A stretch of DNA of 34,770 bases from Actinomycetota bacterium (lineage in GTDB: Bacteria > Actinomycetota > Acidimicrobiia > Acidimicrobiales > Ilumatobacteraceae): contig JAQCDY010000005.1 in NCBI GenBank assembly GCA_027729785.1, positions 1-34,770 of the forward strand. The letters run 5' to 3'. Within the stretch, counting starts at the first letter, position 1; the number at the start of each line of letters is the position of its first letter. Below are positions 9,798 through 18,874 of this stretch, piece after piece. The notes under the pieces were generated by a model. That model made no database searches, had not been told where the DNA came from, and was given only the letters and a program-made list of their open reading frames with translations. The position numbers were made by a program, and so were the translations under genes.

Positions 9798-11315
9798 TCA
9801 ATTAGTTGGTTTGAAGTCAGAACTAGCGACTTGATTTCCGAGCATCGCGACTAATTCGGCCGGTGATTCGCATTTTTCGAATAAATGTTCGGTCATCAAT
9901 CTGGTTCCTCGCAGTGGCTCCATCATCGGCACGCGACGAAGCGGCTCTTTGCCGATGTCGAACACGATGCTGTCCCAATTCGCCGCCACCACGTCAGACG
10001 GCCACTTCTTCAGGCACATGCCTCGAAAATATGCGCGCGTTGTATCAGGTGGCGTGTCAATTGCGCGTAGCACTTCTGCATCGTTGACCATTGTTTCAAG
10101 ATTGGCGCGTAATGCCAGGCACTTTTCACGTCGCATATCGTGATATTGCAGGTCAATCGCTTTCAATCGAGGATCGTTAGCGCGCAGATTATGCCGCTCG
10201 GTCATGCCATCGATGATTCGTTTCTTTGCAACCCAGTCGACGATGTGGCTTTGTGAGAGTGGATCTTCCTTTAGGCCTTCAATCACCTCGCGCCACCTTC
10301 GTAAAATCAGTTTTCCGTCCTCGTTTCCAACTGAATCAAGACCGAACTGTGTGGCGTAGCGCTCGGCTCGTTCGCAGAGAGCTTCTTGCAGTTCGAGCGC
10401 TGTCAGTGTTTTGCCGGACTCGAGCAATATTCTTTGACGCAATGTCGGGTCGTGACTCACCTGTCGTATTGCCGCCACGGGGCTCGCCAGCAACAGATCA
10501 TCGCCAAGTTGACGGTCTTCGATCATTGCCAACAAAATCGCCGTTGTTCCGAGTTTCAGAAAAGTTGCGACTTCACTCATGTTTGCATCGCCGACAATCA
10601 CATGAAGCCGGCGATACTTGCTCGGATCACAGTGGGGTTCGTCCCGGGTGTTGATGATCGGCCGTTTCAACGTGGTTTCCAGGCCGATTTCTTCTTCGAA
10701 AAAATCAGCACGTTGTGAAAGTTGATACGCAACGGAGTTGCTGGGCATGCCCTCGAACTCGCTGCCAACCTTGCCCGCACCACAAAAAATCTGGCGCGTC
10801 ACAAAATGTGGTGTGATCAGCGCTGCCATTTCTCCAAACGGCACGGCTCTGCTCAGCAGGTAATTTTCATGACATCCATAACTGTTGCCTTTGCCATCCG
10901 AATTGTTTTTGTAGACGACCAATTCGGCTCCCTTGGGTAGAAGGGTTTTTGCAGTCGCCATACTTTGCCTGACGATCTCTTCGCCCGCACGATCAAAAAG
11001 CAATGCCTCTGATGCGAACCGACATTCAGGGGTAGAAATTTCGGGGTGTGCATGATCAACGTAATAGCGTGCGCCGTTGGTCAAGACCGTATTCACCATC
11101 TGTACCTCGATGTCCGCCGGAAATACATCGTCAAGGTTGTAACCCCTAGCGTCGGAGCCGGGCATCTCTGCGGCAAAGTCCCAACCAATCGACGAATCGA
11201 ATCGACTGACATACGAATTAATCAACAAAGATGAGGATGTGATCGGGCTTGAGTCCATCCCGATGGCGATGATCCCATATTCGGTTTCGATACCGAGAAC
11301 CTTGGCGATACTCAA
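9798..11315 (-). CDS. dop: Pup deamidase/depupylase Dop
   Basis: VLGIETEYGIIA..., [48 protein letters not shown]; Dop-type paralogue of PafA adjacent to pup. Confidence 0.96.
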   Translation of the reverse strand: MSIAKVLGIETEYGIIAIGMDSSPITSSSLLINSYVSRFDSSIGWDFAAEMPGSDARGYNLDDVFPADIEVQMVNTVLTNGARYYVDHAHPEISTPECRFASEALLFDRAGEEIVRQSMATAKTLLPKGAELVVYKNNSDGKGNSYGCHENYLLSRAVPFGEMAALITPHFVTRQIFCGAGKVGSEFEGMPSNSVAYQLSQRADFFEEEIGLETTLKRPIINTRDEPHCDPSKYRRLHVIVGDANMSEVATFLKLGTTAILLAMIEDRQLGDDLLLASPVAAIRQVSHDPTLRQRILLESGKTLTALELQEALCERAERYATQFGLDSVGNEDGKLILRRWREVIEGLKEDPLSQSHIVDWVAKKRIIDGMTERHNLRANDPRLKAIDLQYHDMRREKCLALRANLETMVNDAEVLRAIDTPPDTTRAYFRGMCLKKWPSDVVAANWDSIVFDIGKEPLRRVPMMEPLRGTRLMTEHLFEKCESPAELVAMLGNQVASSDFKPTN

Positions 11316-11324
11316 GATAAATTC

Positions 11325-13001
11325 CTAGAGGTATTGCCCAGTGGCGGTCTTTTCGATCGCCCGTCCGCCAGAGTTTGCATCCTTGTCGTCACGCACGAGG
11401 GTGCGTATGAAGACGATGCGTTCACCCTTCTTGCCCGATATTTTCGCCCAGTCGTCGGGGTTGGTTGTATTCGGCAGGTCTTCGTGTTCTTTGAACTCTT
11501 GTCGAATCGAAGTCGTCATATCTTCGATTGATACACCGCGCTTGCCACCTGCAATCAGTCGCTTGATCGCCAATTTCTTGGCACGACGAACGATGTTCTC
11601 GATCATTGCGCCAGAAGCGAAGTCTTTGAAATACATCACATCGCGGTCGCCGTTTTGATAGGTGACCTCCAAGAATTGGTTCGCCTGATTCTGGAGATAC
11701 ATTTCGTCCACCGTGCGCTCGATCATTGCTTTGACCGCTGCATCAATTGAGCCCCCGTGTTGATCAATTTCAGATTCGGCGATCGGCACTTCGACGGTTA
11801 AATACCTCGAGAAAATTTGTCGGGCGGCAGATTCGTCCGGTCTGTCGATACGTATTTTTACGTCGAGTCGACCTGGTCTCAAGATGGCTGGGTCGATCAG
11901 GTCTTCTCGATTCGTCGCCCCGATCACGATGACGTTGCGCAAACCCTCTACTCCATCGATCTCGGCCAAGAGCTGCGGCACGATTGTCGACTCCATATCA
12001 GACGAAATGCCGGTGCCTCGCGTGCGAAACATCGAGTCCATTTCGTCGAAGAATACGATAACTGGCCAACCCTCCTCACTTTTTTCGCGAGCCCGCTGAA
12101 AAATAAGTCTGATTTGTCGCTCGGTTTCACCCACATATTTATTGAGCAATTCAGGACCCTTGATATTTATGAAGTAACTCTTGGCCTTCTCGCCGCCGTT
12201 TGCTGCTGACACCTTTTTCGCCAAACTATTGGCTACAGCCTTGGCGATAAGTGTCTTGCCGCAACCGGGTGGGCCATAAAGCAAAATCCCCTTAGGTGCG
12301 GGCAATTGATGCTCGGCAAATAGATCTCCATACAGAAATGGCAACTCGACCGCGTCTGCGATTTCTTCAATTTGACCGTCAAGTCCACCAATGTCGACGT
12401 ATGAAATATCCGGCACTTCTTCTAAAAGTAGGTGTTCAATTTCAGGTTGACTGAGTCGCTCAAGAAGCAGGTTAGATTTTGGATCCATTCTCAACAGGTC
12501 ACCACTACGCAAGTGGGTGCCGCGCATTGAATCTGCCAACTCGCAAACTCTCTCATCATCACCTCGACCCGTAACCACCGCTCGAATGCCATCGTCAAGC
12601 AGCTCTTTGAGATGGACTACTTCACCGATAACTTCGGCGATGCGCACCTGGACAATATTGAAACTTTCATTAAGTACGACCTCACAGCCTCGTTCAAGAT
12701 TTTCGAGATCAATGTCTGGATGCACGGCTACCCGCATTTTTCTGCCGTTGGTCAGGATGTCGACTGTTTGATCATCGTTCTTGCCAACGACGACACCGTA
12801 ACCACTTGGTGGTTGGGTCAACTTCTCTACTTCCTCGCGCAAAGACGCTATATGTTCACGTGATTCACGCAATGTATACGAAAGTTTTTCGTTTTGAGAC
12901 ACCGCTTGGGCCAACTGCCCTTTTGTTGCGAGCAAATTTTCTTCGAGTTGACGGGTTCGTTCACGCGCCGATTCGGCGTTTGGGTCACCTTCTCGTGCCA
13001 T
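11325..13001 (-). CDS. mpa: Proteasome-activating AAA ATPase Mpa/ARC
   Basis: Coiled-coil N-terminus, [60 protein letters not shown]-terminal ...TGQYL proteasome-docking tail. Confidence 0.96.
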   Translation of the reverse strand: MAREGDPNAESARERTRQLEENLLATKGQLAQAVSQNEKLSYTLRESREHIASLREEVEKLTQPPSGYGVVVGKNDDQTVDILTNGRKMRVAVHPDIDLENLERGCEVVLNESFNIVQVRIAEVIGEVVHLKELLDDGIRAVVTGRGDDERVCELADSMRGTHLRSGDLLRMDPKSNLLLERLSQPEIEHLLLEEVPDISYVDIGGLDGQIEEIADAVELPFLYGDLFAEHQLPAPKGILLYGPPGCGKTLIAKAVANSLAKKVSAANGGEKAKSYFINIKGPELLNKYVGETERQIRLIFQRAREKSEEGWPVIVFFDEMDSMFRTRGTGISSDMESTIVPQLLAEIDGVEGLRNVIVIGATNREDLIDPAILRPGRLDVKIRIDRPDESAARQIFSRYLTVEVPIAESEIDQHGGSIDAAVKAMIERTVDEMYLQNQANQFLEVTYQNGDRDVMYFKDFASGAMIENIVRRAKKLAIKRLIAGGKRGVSIEDMTTSIRQEFKEHEDLPNTTNPDDWAKISGKKGERIVFIRTLVRDDKDANSGGRAIEKTATGQYL

Positions 13002-13155
13002 CGTGAATTCCGCCTTTCAAGTTGCGAGCCCTACCGTATAGGTCAAACACCCAAATCCAAAAGTCGAACAATGGCACGAAATCGCCGGAAAGCCCGTGTA
13101 GCCTATTTTCGTTGTCAAAACTCTAGTGGCATAAAATTCAAGGAGAAACCAGGGT

Positions 13156-13401
13156 ATGAAAGTTTGGATCGATCAAGACCTTTGCACTGGCGATGGACTT
13201 TGCGAAGAAATTGCCCCTGAGGTATTCACCTTGCTTGATGATGGTTTGGCATACGTTAAAGAAGGTGCGACTATCTATGCCACAGCAAAAGGAAACGCAC
13301 AAGGTGCCGCTGGGGTTGCAAACTTCTCAGACTCGCAACTCGACGCGGTCGTCGAGTCAGCCGAGGAATGCCCGGGTGAATGTATTTTTATCGAGCCCTA
13401 A
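13156..13401 (+). CDS. Ferredoxin (3Fe-4S-type, small)
   Basis: MKVWIDQDLCTGDGLCEEIAPEVFTLLDDGLAYV...AEECPGECIFIEP; CX5C and a C-terminal CP motif; AAGGAG-type SD upstream. Confidence 0.9.
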   Translation: MKVWIDQDLCTGDGLCEEIAPEVFTLLDDGLAYVKEGATIYATAKGNAQGAAGVANFSDSQLDAVVESAEECPGECIFIEP

Positions 13402-13414
13402 ATATAATTAATAA

Positions 13415-14176
13415 TTAACTCCCGACAAATCGGGCCGAAGTCAAGAATCCGGTGTGTGCGACCATCCGATGATCTGGTCTGACTGATGCCCCATCGATGT
13501 GCCAGGTTCGATGTAGAACTTCGAGTGTTCGATGGTCAAGCCATCCATCTCGCATCGACTCGCGCGTCTTGACCGCCTGGGTGATGCTCGGCGAATAGGA
13601 AACGAGAATTCCTCCTTTGCGCAATGAACCTTGTGCATGTGGAACTACCTGCCACGGCTCTGGCAAATCGAGAACCATTCTGTCAAAGCCCGTCTCGGAG
13701 ATACCCGCATAAACATCTCGTACTGAAACGTGGTAACGGCCTAAGGCGTCAGCACCCAAATATTCTCGGACATTTGTTTGGGCGCGATTAGCGAAATCCT
13801 CGCGTATTTCATAACCAGTAATTTCTGCACCATAGCGAAGCAGGATCAATGACAACGCTCCAGAACCCAAACCGGACTCAAAAACTTTGGCTTGCGGAAA
13901 GATATCTGCCATCATGCAAATCGGCGCAAGGTCTTTTGGATAAATCACTTGCGCTCCACGTGGCATTTGAATTACGAAGTCTTCGAGGGTTGGGCGCAGA
14001 ACAATATATTCGGCGCCCTTCGTCGACCTGAGTATTGAACCTTCTTCGATCTGCAACAAATCGCCATGTGCCAAAAATCCAGAATGAGTATGAAACTCTC
14101 CGTCGACTTTCAGCGTGAACAAGTATCGCCGTTTCTTGGCGTCGATCAACAAAACCTTTTCGCCGTAAGCAAACAT
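13415..14176 (-). CDS. trmI: tRNA (adenine-58-N1)-methyltransferase TrmI
   Basis: RGAQVIYPKDLAPICMMADIFPQAKVFESGLGSGALSLILLRYGAEITGYEIREDFANRAQTNV, DRMVLDLPEPW; known neighbour of mpa in actinobacteria. Confidence 0.93.
   Translation of the reverse strand: MFAYGEKVLLIDAKKRRYLFTLKVDGEFHTHSGFLAHGDLLQIEEGSILRSTKGAEYIVLRPTLEDFVIQMPRGAQVIYPKDLAPICMMADIFPQAKVFESGLGSGALSLILLRYGAEITGYEIREDFANRAQTNVREYLGADALGRYHVSVRDVYAGISETGFDRMVLDLPEPWQVVPHAQGSLRKGGILVSYSPSITQAVKTRESMRDGWLDHRTLEVLHRTWHIDGASVRPDHRMVAHTGFLTSARFVGS
13421..13434. terminator. Possible bidirectional hairpin between convergent ferredoxin and trmI
   Basis: CCCGA-caaa-TCGGG perfect 5-bp stem. In the trmI direction it is followed by an AT-rich stretch (AGTTAATTATTAATTATATTTAG). 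It lies in the last codons of trmI and there is no long T-run. Confidence 0.35.
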
Positions 14177-14188
14177 TAAAACTGCAAC

Positions 14189-14401
14189 TTAATCTGTCGA
14201 ATTCGAGTCAGATTCTGCGCCGCGCTTCTTGCCACTTTTCCGGCCCAACAAAAATGACGAGAGCATTCCCAACGTTGACGCCCCACCAACGAGTGCTTTT
14301 AGTTGCAGCGACTTGCTGCCTAAAGAGACTTTCAGGTCCTCCTGAAATTGTTCCAGACCTGCAACAACGTCCTCGCGTGACACTTCATCCTCTTGGCTCA
14401 T
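14189..14401 (-). CDS. Small conserved-looking hypothetical protein (70 aa) with hydrophobic/Gly-rich segment
   Basis: ATGA-type overlap with the upstream 14398..14736 gene, in-operon position; acidic N-terminus, GGASTLGMLSSFLLGRKSGKKRG. Confidence 0.6.
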   Translation of the reverse strand: MSQEDEVSREDVVAGLEQFQEDLKVSLGSKSLQLKALVGGASTLGMLSSFLLGRKSGKKRGAESDSNSTD

Positions 14402-14736
14402 AACTTGTTAAGTGTTCCCTTGCGAATGCGTGACTTTGCGACGAAAAACAACGCAATGCAAACTGCGAGCGCGAGCAGATAACTCAACCAAGACCATGAA
14501 TTCGAATCGCCGAGATCGCTCGTTTGCAACAGTCGCAATACGCCGAGTGCGCCGAACACGAGCGCGGCGCTAAGGCAAAGCGCAGCCAAAAGACCATAGG
14601 CGATCCATCTGCCTGCGCCACGAATCGGTTTCAATGTTTCGCGTTTGGCGTAATCGAAAATCATTTCGTAGACATCGGCAAAGGACTTGCTATCTGAACC
14701 TACTCTTTTTGACGAATTAATCTTGAACCCAGTCAC
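14398..14736 (-). CDS. Holin-X (holin superfamily III)-like two-TM membrane protein
   Basis: YAKRETLKPIRGAGRWIAYGLLAALCLSAALVFGALGVLRLLQTS...WSWLSYLLALAVCIALFFVAKSRIRKG matches the layout of the actinobacterial Phage_holin_3_6 family. Confidence 0.65.
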   Translation of the reverse strand: MTGFKINSSKRVGSDSKSFADVYEMIFDYAKRETLKPIRGAGRWIAYGLLAALCLSAALVFGALGVLRLLQTSDLGDSNSWSWLSYLLALAVCIALFFVAKSRIRKGTLNKL

Positions 14737-14745
14737 GTAATCATT

Positions 14746-16164
14746 CTATGGCGCGACTGCCTGAGTTAAAGGTAGAAGTTTATTGACATCCATTCGTTCG
14801 TCACCAAAAGCAAGCGCCGCTACCAAATCATTCCAAATACCTCGGTAAAAGTTCAATGTCGACACGCCCGAACCATTCATGATCAACGAGAACACACTGC
14901 TGCGCTCTTCGTTCAATGGAAACATCCCGGACAAAGATTTAACGCCGTTCAGAGTGCCAGTTTTCGCAAGCATCGTTCCAGAGCCAGCACCTGAGATGAA
15001 TTTGTCACGCAATGTGCCCGTCTTGCCGGCTAATGCCATTGCGGTCGTGACCAAACCATTGCGCCCATCTCGCTGCAACAACTGCGCGATCAAATTGCAG
15101 GTCAAGCGATTACCTCGATCCAAACCAGACCCGTCAATCAGGGAGATTCCCTCGCCAGGCAATCTCCATTCAGCGATCTTCGCAGCAATCACAGTTAGTC
15201 CATCGACGCGTGTCGCAGAATTTCGTCCTACGAGTCCGATTTCTTTGACCAGTAGTTCCGCCGTGTTGTTATCGCTGTTCGTCAGCATTTCAACCACGAC
15301 TTGACTCATTGGCACAGATTCGATTGTCGCGATCACGGGCGTATCCATTGATGCTGCGCCGACATCGGGTGCGTCTCTGACTACAATTCCGCGCGATGCG
15401 AGCAACCTGGTGAATTCACTCGCCGCCGCGAAAGCCGGATTCGCTGGTTTAAGCGGTGTACCAGTTACAAACCCATCGTTGATCATCAATGCGCCAAGTG
15501 GTCCCGCCTCTACGCTTCGAATTCCGTCACCCCAACTCGGCGCGTATCTTTCGCGATCATAAATTGTCTCATCGCCGATCACACCGCCATCAACCGAAGT
15601 GATCCCCATCGCCACCAATGCATCGACTAATGCTTCAACATCTGTCGGGGTCAAGGTCGGATACTTTTCAGTAAGTGGATACGCACGCGTCGTAAGCAAC
15701 GGATCTCCAGAGCCAACCAACCAGAGGTCTCCGCGCACGACCGAGTCGGCGACAATTCCGAGCAGTCTCGTCGCAAATTTTCGGTCAGGTCCGAGCACAT
15801 CCAAAGCAACTGCGGCTGTAATTAACTTTTGGTTGCTAGCAGGAATTAAAGCCGTGCTTGGGTTGACTTCGATGATTGTTTTGCCATCCGTAGAAATCAC
15901 CAAGCACGACTCTGCAGGCAATGCCCCGACCACCTGCTCAAGTTTGCTCTGAACTTTGGCCGCAGATTGCAGATCTACGAGAGTTTGCGGCACCCTGCGG
16001 ACTGACAAAATCTGAGTGACAGGCGGTGGTTGCAAGGGCTTTTGAATATCCAACGGTCGTACTTCGTCGCCTGCAGCAGATGCGACTTGCCAAACTGATA
16101 GCAGCGGTATTGCGCCGATAACCGCCACTGAAAAGAGGGCGATTATCAGTCTTCGAGTCGTCAT
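14746..16164 (-). CDS. dacB: D-alanyl-D-alanine carboxypeptidase/endopeptidase, PBP4/DacB (S13) family
   Basis: SxxK in IPASNQKLITAA, SDN in LTNSDNNTAELL, KTG in MLAKTGTLNGVKSLSG; signal-peptide-like N-terminus from ATG 16164. Confidence 0.9.
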   Translation of the reverse strand: MTTRRLIIALFSVAVIGAIPLLSVWQVASAAGDEVRPLDIQKPLQPPPVTQILSVRRVPQTLVDLQSAAKVQSKLEQVVGALPAESCLVISTDGKTIIEVNPSTALIPASNQKLITAAVALDVLGPDRKFATRLLGIVADSVVRGDLWLVGSGDPLLTTRAYPLTEKYPTLTPTDVEALVDALVAMGITSVDGGVIGDETIYDRERYAPSWGDGIRSVEAGPLGALMINDGFVTGTPLKPANPAFAAASEFTRLLASRGIVVRDAPDVGAASMDTPVIATIESVPMSQVVVEMLTNSDNNTAELLVKEIGLVGRNSATRVDGLTVIAAKIAEWRLPGEGISLIDGSGLDRGNRLTCNLIAQLLQRDGRNGLVTTAMALAGKTGTLRDKFISGAGSGTMLAKTGTLNGVKSLSGMFPLNEERSSVFSLIMNGSGVSTLNFYRGIWNDLVAALAFGDERMDVNKLLPLTQAVAP

Positions 16165-16223
16165 GCGCTCAGAGTTTTGCGACAGTCGCAGTAAAATCAT
16201 TCGCAGTTTGACGACACTCATTG

Positions 16224-18362
16224 CTATTTAGCCGAGCCCTTCCATTTTGCATAGCGATAAACATCACCGAGTGCGCGAGCCGCCCTCTGACCGCTCGCGT
16301 AACACAACCGACCAGTTTGTTGCACCGCGAGCACCCCTGGATTTGTGGGGTCGGCGACCCCAAGTTCAGTCGCCACCAGGATCGGCTTACTGGTCTGCTG
16401 TGAAAGTTCTGCGGCCACTTCGGCATACTTCGTATCTTGTCGTTCGTGATAGCTAACGATTCGATCCAATTCAAATTCATCAAAAAATTTGCCTTCACGC
16501 ATCAGTCGCGCTTGATTCGACTGAATTCCCAGTCCTAAAAAGATTATTGAATCAACTTTTGGATGCATCGCGATCAAGCGCATCACGTCGGCAATGGTCT
16601 CACGAGTTTCTCCACCCGCGCAGTCCACCGGATTATTACGACTCCAACGCGCTGGTAGTAACTCAGAAATAGCAATCGACAAGTCCTCGGGCAACGGCAT
16701 CAAATTCAAGACGTTTTCGTCGGCAACGACGTCTGATGTGACCACGCCCCACCCACCTACCGTCGTCAAAATAATTGTGTTCGGCCCTTTGGGCAATGGT
16801 TGTGTCGCGAAAGTTGCAGATACGTCAAACGCTCTTTCTGCATCGGCTACGCGGATCACGCCAGAATCGTCACACACTCCATCAAAAATACGGTCGTCAC
16901 TAGCGATCGCTCCCGTGTGACTGGCCGCTGCCCGAGCACCACTTTGGGTTGCACCACCTTTTAGCACGACTAGAGGTTTGACCTTGGCTAGTGTGCGCAT
17001 CGACTGTAATAATCGCTGGCCATTTTCTACACCTTCGATATAGGCAAGAGCCACAGATGTTACCGAGTCGGTCGCGAAGTAATCGAAGAACTCGGGCACC
17101 CCGACTTGCGCGGCGTTGCCCGCCGAAACGGCTCGAGCGATACCTACTTTTGTTTGTCGGGCGTAATTCATGAAACTCGAAACGAAATTGCCGCTTTGAC
17201 TGACAACAGAAATTGATCCACTAGGTGGATACGGTCCGACGATCTGGGCGCACAAGTTTTTTGGCGTACTGACAACTCCTTGCCCATTCGGGCCAACGAG
17301 CAAAATATCGAGGCTCTTTGCCAAGTCGCGAAGTTCTTGCTGAGCGGTTTCACCATCTTTTCCGGCCTCGCCGTAGCCAGCAGAGGTCACATAAACAGCT
17401 TTGATTCCCTTCCGCGCGCAGGCTCGCAAGATTTCAACGTTCGTCGATGCTGGCGTACAAATAAATGCCAAATCCACACCGTCATTTGGAAGTTCATCAA
17501 CTGACGCTAGACAAGTGACACCAAGGACATTCGATTTTTCTAAATTTGTCGCAAAAATTCGACCCGAGTAACCGCCAGCTAAAATATTGTGCAACGACAC
17601 AAACCCAAATTTGCCGGGATGTGTCGAAGCACCGACAACCACAACTCCTTCGGGTTCGAACAGCGCCGCGAAATGTCTCGACGAAATCCAATTCTGACCC
17701 GAAGGTTCGATACTTATAGGTCGACTGTTTCGTTCAATTAGGGCATCAACTGCCACGATCGAGCCATCTTGCCTGATGATCAATGGATTTATGTCCACAG
17801 AAAGAACCGACTTGTCGGTAACTCCGAGATTCGAGACGGCGATAAGCACCTCGCATAACTGTTCGACAACGAGGGGTTCTTCACCACGAAATTTGCCGAG
17901 CACATCTTGCTGCTTGAGTCGTCCAATCATACGACGGGCACCAGTTTGATCTATTGGTGTCGGTGCAAAAACAAAATCGTCCAGCACCTCGGCGAAAACT
18001 CCACCCAGACCACACATCACGAATACTCCGAATTGGGCGTCGCGCACGAGGCCAACAATCAGTTCGCGCCTACCTTTTTCCATTTTGGCTACCAACAGCG
18101 AGACCTTGCCGTCGGCAATAGTTGCCTGAGCCAGAAGGTCGGTGGCAGCAGCAAAAGTCTCCTGAGCATTTCGAACGTTTAATCTGACCAAGCCCCGTTC
18201 GGATTTATGGCTAATCGAACTTGCACAAAGTTTTATCGCTACTGGAAATCCAATATTTGTTGCCGCTTCTATTGCTTGATCAGCGGAGAAAATTTCTGTC
18301 TCTTTGGCAAATGTGACACCGAACTGTCGAAGTATGGTCTTCGATTCGGCCTCCGAAATCAT
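16224..18362 (-). CDS. ADP-forming acetyl/acyl-CoA synthetase (NDP-forming), ATP-grasp domain first
   Basis: MISEAESKTILRQFGVTFAKE...GFPVAIKLCASSISHKSERGLVRLNV (ATP-grasp_5), then FEPEGVVVVGASTHPGKFGF (CoA-binding), then AAASHTGAIAS (catalytic His loop). The track start at 18548 is too far upstream. Confidence 0.88.
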   Translation of the reverse strand: MISEAESKTILRQFGVTFAKETEIFSADQAIEAATNIGFPVAIKLCASSISHKSERGLVRLNVRNAQETFAAATDLLAQATIADGKVSLLVAKMEKGRRELIVGLVRDAQFGVFVMCGLGGVFAEVLDDFVFAPTPIDQTGARRMIGRLKQQDVLGKFRGEEPLVVEQLCEVLIAVSNLGVTDKSVLSVDINPLIIRQDGSIVAVDALIERNSRPISIEPSGQNWISSRHFAALFEPEGVVVVGASTHPGKFGFVSLHNILAGGYSGRIFATNLEKSNVLGVTCLASVDELPNDGVDLAFICTPASTNVEILRACARKGIKAVYVTSAGYGEAGKDGETAQQELRDLAKSLDILLVGPNGQGVVSTPKNLCAQIVGPYPPSGSISVVSQSGNFVSSFMNYARQTKVGIARAVSAGNAAQVGVPEFFDYFATDSVTSVALAYIEGVENGQRLLQSMRTLAKVKPLVVLKGGATQSGARAAASHTGAIASDDRIFDGVCDDSGVIRVADAERAFDVSATFATQPLPKGPNTIILTTVGGWGVVTSDVVADENVLNLMPLPEDLSIAISELLPARWSRNNPVDCAGGETRETIADVMRLIAMHPKVDSIIFLGLGIQSNQARLMREGKFFDEFELDRIVSYHERQDTKYAEVAAELSQQTSKPILVATELGVADPTNPGVLAVQQTGRLCYASGQRAARALGDVYRYAKWKGSAK

Positions 18363-18430
18363 CGTTTGCTGCGAATTCGACACGTTGTAACAGTAGTGTG
18401 AGATCGCCCCCGAAAAGATAAATTGACTCC

Positions 18431-18847
18431 GTGCAAATAATCTCCGCGCTATTTGTAGAGAATTTTGCGTTGCGTCAAGCCCCGGGTCCCAGCACTCGCA
18501 TTGACCTAACTGGAGCGTTCTTTTCTTTTGCCGCCCCGACACCTGCACCCGTCACAATCGATCCGCATTTGGTCGTGCTAATTTATTGCCCTGAGAGCGA
18601 ACCTGGTAATTCGGTACTCGAAGTCGTTTTTCGAAAGGGTGTCTCAGCCGACGATGAGCAACTTGCCCGCAATGTCAGCCCCTTCACAGTTGAGCCAGGC
18701 AAATTCACCTATCGCCTCGTACGAGGCGAACTCGCCATTTCACAATATGGTCAGATTTTCGCGCACTGCAGAGTCGGCACGGCACAATGGCATCTAGTGC
18801 CTCTGACGATTTTGCCACCAGTTGAGCCACCATCAAATCCAACCTGA
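18431..18847 (+). CDS. Hypothetical protein, 138 aa
   Basis: Open frame divergent from the acyl-CoA synthetase and upstream of tkt: MQIISALFVENFALRQAPGPSTRIDLTGAFFSF... beta-rich, no recognised catalytic motif. Confidence 0.7.
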   Translation: MQIISALFVENFALRQAPGPSTRIDLTGAFFSFAAPTPAPVTIDPHLVVLIYCPESEPGNSVLEVVFRKGVSADDEQLARNVSPFTVEPGKFTYRLVRGELAISQYGQIFAHCRVGTAQWHLVPLTILPPVEPPSNPT

Positions 18848-18874
18848 CCCGTTTTACCAACTAGTTTTAGCGCA

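Noticed and set aside
10226-10718. Plus-strand ORFs of 142 and 110 aa
   Set aside because: Antisense to dop; no recognisable domain and overlapping each other in different frames.
13082-13140. TTGTCA/TAAAAT as a ferredoxin promoter and TTGACA on the opposite strand
   Set aside because: Spacing is only 14 bp for the plus-strand pair, and no good -10 follows the minus-strand TTGACA; not strong enough to annotate.
14398-14736. Prophage remnant suggested by the holin-like protein
   Set aside because: Neighbours are all housekeeping genes; Holin-X-like proteins are common chromosomal genes in actinobacteria and no other phage gene is present.
14980-15030. Repeated KTGTL motif in DacB (GKTGTLRDKF... 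and AKTGTLNGVK)
   Set aside because: As I recall, actinobacterial PBP4 homologues carry the same G(R/K)TGTL...AKTG(S/T)L pattern; family feature rather than a local duplication.
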